Of a DNA stretch of 49,636 bases, positions 46,661 through 49,636 are shown piece after piece. The notes below the pieces were generated by a model. That model saw nothing but the letters and a program-made list of their open reading frames with translations, was not told where the DNA came from and did no database searches. Within the stretch, counting starts at the first letter, position 1. Every line of letters starts with the position of its first letter. Source of the stretch: Wuchereria bancrofti. Its lineage: Eukaryota; Nematoda; Chromadorea; Rhabditida; Onchocercidae. The stretch covers positions 10,020,862 through 10,070,497 of the forward strand of contig SSBO01000001.1 of NCBI GenBank assembly GCA_005281725.1, in the 5' to 3' direction. The translations under genes and the position numbers were made by a program.

Positions 46661-47276
46661 TTACACTTGGGCTTAGTTCTATTAACTTTATTACAACTAG
46701 GCTTAATTTTTATTGGCTTTGTTACAACTAGGCTTAATTTTTATTAACCTTATTACAACTAGGCTTAACTTTTATCAGCTTTATTACAACTGGGCTTAAC
46801 TTTTATTCACCTTATTACAACTAGTCTTAACTTTTATCAGCTTTACAACTAGGCTTAATTTTTATTGGCTTTATTACAACTAGGCTTAATTTTTATCAGC
46901 TTTATTACAACTGGGCTTAACTTTTATTAACCTTATTACAACTAGGCTTAACTTTTATCAGCTTTATTACAACTAGGCTTAATTTTTATTAGCTTTATTA
47001 CAACTGGGCTTAATTTTTATTAACCTTATTACAGCTAGGCTTAACTTTTATCAGCTTTGTTACAACTAGGCTTAATTTTTATTAGCTTTATTACAACTAG
47101 GCTTAATTTTTATCAGCTTTATTACAACTAGGCTTAATTTTTATTGGCTTTATTACAACTGGGCTTAATTCTTATTAACCTTATTACAACTAGGCTTAAT
47201 TTTTATCAGCTTTATTACAACTAGGCTTAATTTTTATCAGCTTTATTACAACTAGGCTTAATCTTTATTAGCTTTA
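46661..47276. repeat. 31-bp minisatellite, about 20 copies
   Basis: The unit is TTACAACTAGGCTTAATTTT followed by TAT(C/T)(A/G)GCTTTA. The variable part alternates between ATTAACC, ATCAGC, ATTGGC and ATTAGC types, hinting at expansion by multi-unit blocks. Confidence 0.92.
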
Positions 47277-47619
47277 ATTTGCAAATTCAAAAAAAAGAAA
47301 AATGTCAAATTTAATTAAAAGCTAAAAAGATGAATAAGAATGTAAGTATTAAGCCTAACTAATAGACCAGGCACTATATTTACATATAAGGCTTTGACGG
47401 AAGAAGCCAAATAGATCGATTGTTGCCAGCTGAATAAAGAATGATGCATGGAACATTGTAATGAAGAGGAACAGACAGAAAAACAAATTTGATATAAAGA
47501 ATGAAATGTTAGACATATATGTATGTGTGCATGGCCAATATATGTTACTTTTTTCTTTTTTTTTTAAAGGATTAATACAGCGATCGAAATTATTTCACAG
47601 CAAAAGACTTTTGTTCTTA

Positions 47620-47935
47620 CTTTTGTTTAATTTAAATTAATTAAATAATTTCAATAAGTAAATTACTTGTTGACAAACACTTAAAAAGTTACTTTTGTTT
47701 AATTTAAATTAAATAATTTCAGCAGGTGAATTATTTATTGACAAGTACTAACAACCTTTGTTTTCACTTTTGTTTAATTTAAATTAATTAAATAATTTCA
47801 ATAAGTAAATTATTTATTGACAAACACTTAAAGAGTAACAACTCCCGTTTTCACTTTCGTTTAATTTAAATTAATTAAATAATTTCAATAAGTAAATTAT
47901 TTATTGATAAACACTTAAAGGGTAACTGTTTTACG
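47620..47935. repeat. Four-copy 70-87-bp tandem repeat
   Basis: Each copy has ACTTTTGTTTAATTTAAATT, AAATAATTTCAATAAGT and TTATTGACAAACACTTAAA. Copies start at about 47621, 47691, 47767 and 47853. Confidence 0.88.
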
Positions 47936-48545
47936 GATTTGCTTTCCGGTTAATTTCATACGGATGACATAATGGACCAATATTTCAACATTTCGATTTT
48001 CAATAAGAATATGCAAAAAAAAACATTATAGAATATACTTCAAATGTTTCGTTTAGAAATGTGACAGTTAATATAATCTAATTAAAATTAAAAGTTTATT
48101 AATTTAAATTAATGAAAAAAATTAGCATACATATTTGTTATGCAAAATTATTAGTAAGTTTGAAGGAACTATTAATTTTTAAGAAAGGATTGAATAAAAA
48201 TAGTTGAAATAAAATCAGTAAAAAAAAAAAGAAAAACTTCTTTCGATATTTTAACAATTTGCTTGAAATTGTATTTTTTCTTTCTTAAATTGAAATTTTT
48301 TTTCTTTTTTATTTATAAAAAAATAATTTTGTTATCTTTTTCTCATTTTACATTAATAGCAAAATAATTTAATCAATTAGAATAACATTTTTCATATCAT
48401 TTCAAATATACTTCCAAAAAAAAAAAAATTATTTAAAAAAATGACTTTTAATTTAAACACTTCTGTAAATTTTAATATTTCAAAATTAGCAAAAATGATG
48501 AATAAACAATAAATTGATTTAAAAATAAGTAAATGGATCTTATCG

Positions 48546-48546
<1 letters not shown>

Positions 48547-48588
<42 letters not shown>

Positions 48589-48590
48589 TT
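48547..48590. repeat. (TTTA)n microsatellite
   Basis: Eleven uninterrupted TATT units on the plus strand. Confidence 0.9.
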
Positions 48591-49489
48591 TGAATTTGTT
48601 AGAAATGAATAATGGTAAGTTTTGCAATGATTGTTGGTGAGAATAAAATTGGGAAATGCATCATATAAAGCAATGAATTCGATTTCGTTTTAGTAAAAGT
48701 ATTATTAAAAGATTTCTCTAGAGAATTTATAGCTTATACAAATTTTGCTTAGCATTTTAAATCGATGAAGAATATACAAATAAAAATTTTCATAACAATT
48801 TTAATTCATCCCAATAATAATAATAATAGTAATAGCAAGTGTGCTATAATATAATATTGATTGATTTAAAAAAAAATATTTTTAAAAATATTTGAAATTT
48901 TTCAGAGTAATTTATTAAATTTGTAATCAATCAAATTACAATTCTATTTTAGGAATACATTTTCTTTTTGTTAATTTTATTAATTAAAAAAAAAATTTTT
49001 TTGTTGATTTTAAAAATCTTTTTCTGACTTTTTTTTTAACAAAATTTTTGTAATGTTTAAATTTACAAATGATAGAAGTAATCATCTTCAAAATTTTATT
49101 TGAAAATTTTTGAATTTTGATAATTTGATAGATATGTGAATTTTTTAAAATCATTCTATTAAAAAATTATGCTATAGATATTATTTACTTGAAATAATTT
49201 TAATTTTTGAAGAAAAATTATAAAATGATTAATATTAAATTTTTGTAAATATTATTAACACAATTTTATGCATATCAATAAAAAATATTTATTTAATAAA
49301 TATGCACAATAAATATATTTTTAAAATAAAAATTAAAACTATTGTTTAATACAATAAAATTGGCATGAATTGGAAAAATAAATAAAAATATAATCGATTT
49401 CAACAATAATTTATTTTTTCGTGCAAATTTTCCTACTAACATTCAAAATACTCATTTTTGAGGAAAAATTATAAAATAATTAATACTAA

Positions 49490-49636
49490 ATTTTGTTATA
49501 AATTATAAAAAAAATGATTATAAAAAGAAAAAAATCAAAAATAAATTATAAAAAAATGATTAATTATAAAAAAATGATCATAAAAGAAAAAAAATCAAAA
49601 ATAAATTATAAAAAAATGATTATAAAAAGAAAAAAA
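49490..49636. repeat. AT-rich ~60-bp repeat at the right edge
   Basis: AATTATAAAAAAATGATTA and AGAAAAAAATCAAAAATAAA alternate two to three times up to the window end, so the array probably continues outside. Confidence 0.75.

Noticed and set aside
46661..47276. CRISPR-like array
   Set aside because: Units are adjacent with no unique spacers, in a eukaryotic setting; it is a minisatellite.

Overview
This window looks like nuclear DNA of a parasitic-type nematode. It is AT-rich and its genes are split into many short exons. Introns follow GT...(T)TTTCAG or TTTTAG rules. Acceptor sites sit 0-12 bases before several start codons, the usual mark of spliced-leader trans-splicing. A spirurid/filarial worm is my guess from composition and intron style; no species is claimed. 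I saw no bacterial-type genes, tRNA, rRNA, CRISPR or recognisable transposon.

Four protein-coding genes can be reconstructed exon by exon with all intron phases consistent. (1) Minus strand, 5539 down to 376 and off the left edge: the N-terminal ~651 residues of a Bre1/RNF20-type histone H2B ubiquitin ligase. (2) Plus strand, 8449-10240: a 331-residue protein with two RRM domains and a polyproline tract. (3) Plus strand, 10815-14359: a 518-residue TRMT44/Trm44-type tRNA(Ser) Um44 methyltransferase with a C-terminal CCCH finger. (4) Minus strand, 44739 (or 44556) down to 15575: a very large gene for a ~1.05-1.1 kDa-residue-scale (1051 residues plus an uncertain N-terminal exon) CAP-Gly / coiled-coil protein of CLIP type, with a polyQ tract and 22 well-supported exons.

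Layout: genes 1 and 2 are divergent and share a ~2.9 kb intergenic region. Genes 2 and 3 are in tandem 575 bases apart and could be co-transcribed. Genes 3 and 4 converge at 14.4-15.6 kb. Everything right of 44.8 kb is upstream flank of gene 4, rich in GATA motifs and tandem repeats.

The window has two compositional halves. Left of ~14.4 kb, introns are short, GC is roughly a third, and acceptors are mostly CAG. Right of it GC is nearer 20%, introns reach ~6 kb, tandem repeats are frequent, and acceptors are mostly TAG. Gene 4 also holds two N gaps, each flanked by apparently identical direct duplications that look like unmerged assembly overlaps. I did not find a convincing new multi-gene system. 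The most unusual signals are a tandem array that repeats a splice donor about 12 times (35.4-35.9 kb), an in-frame membrane-like extension at 21063-21291, and the sharp change of splice-site style.
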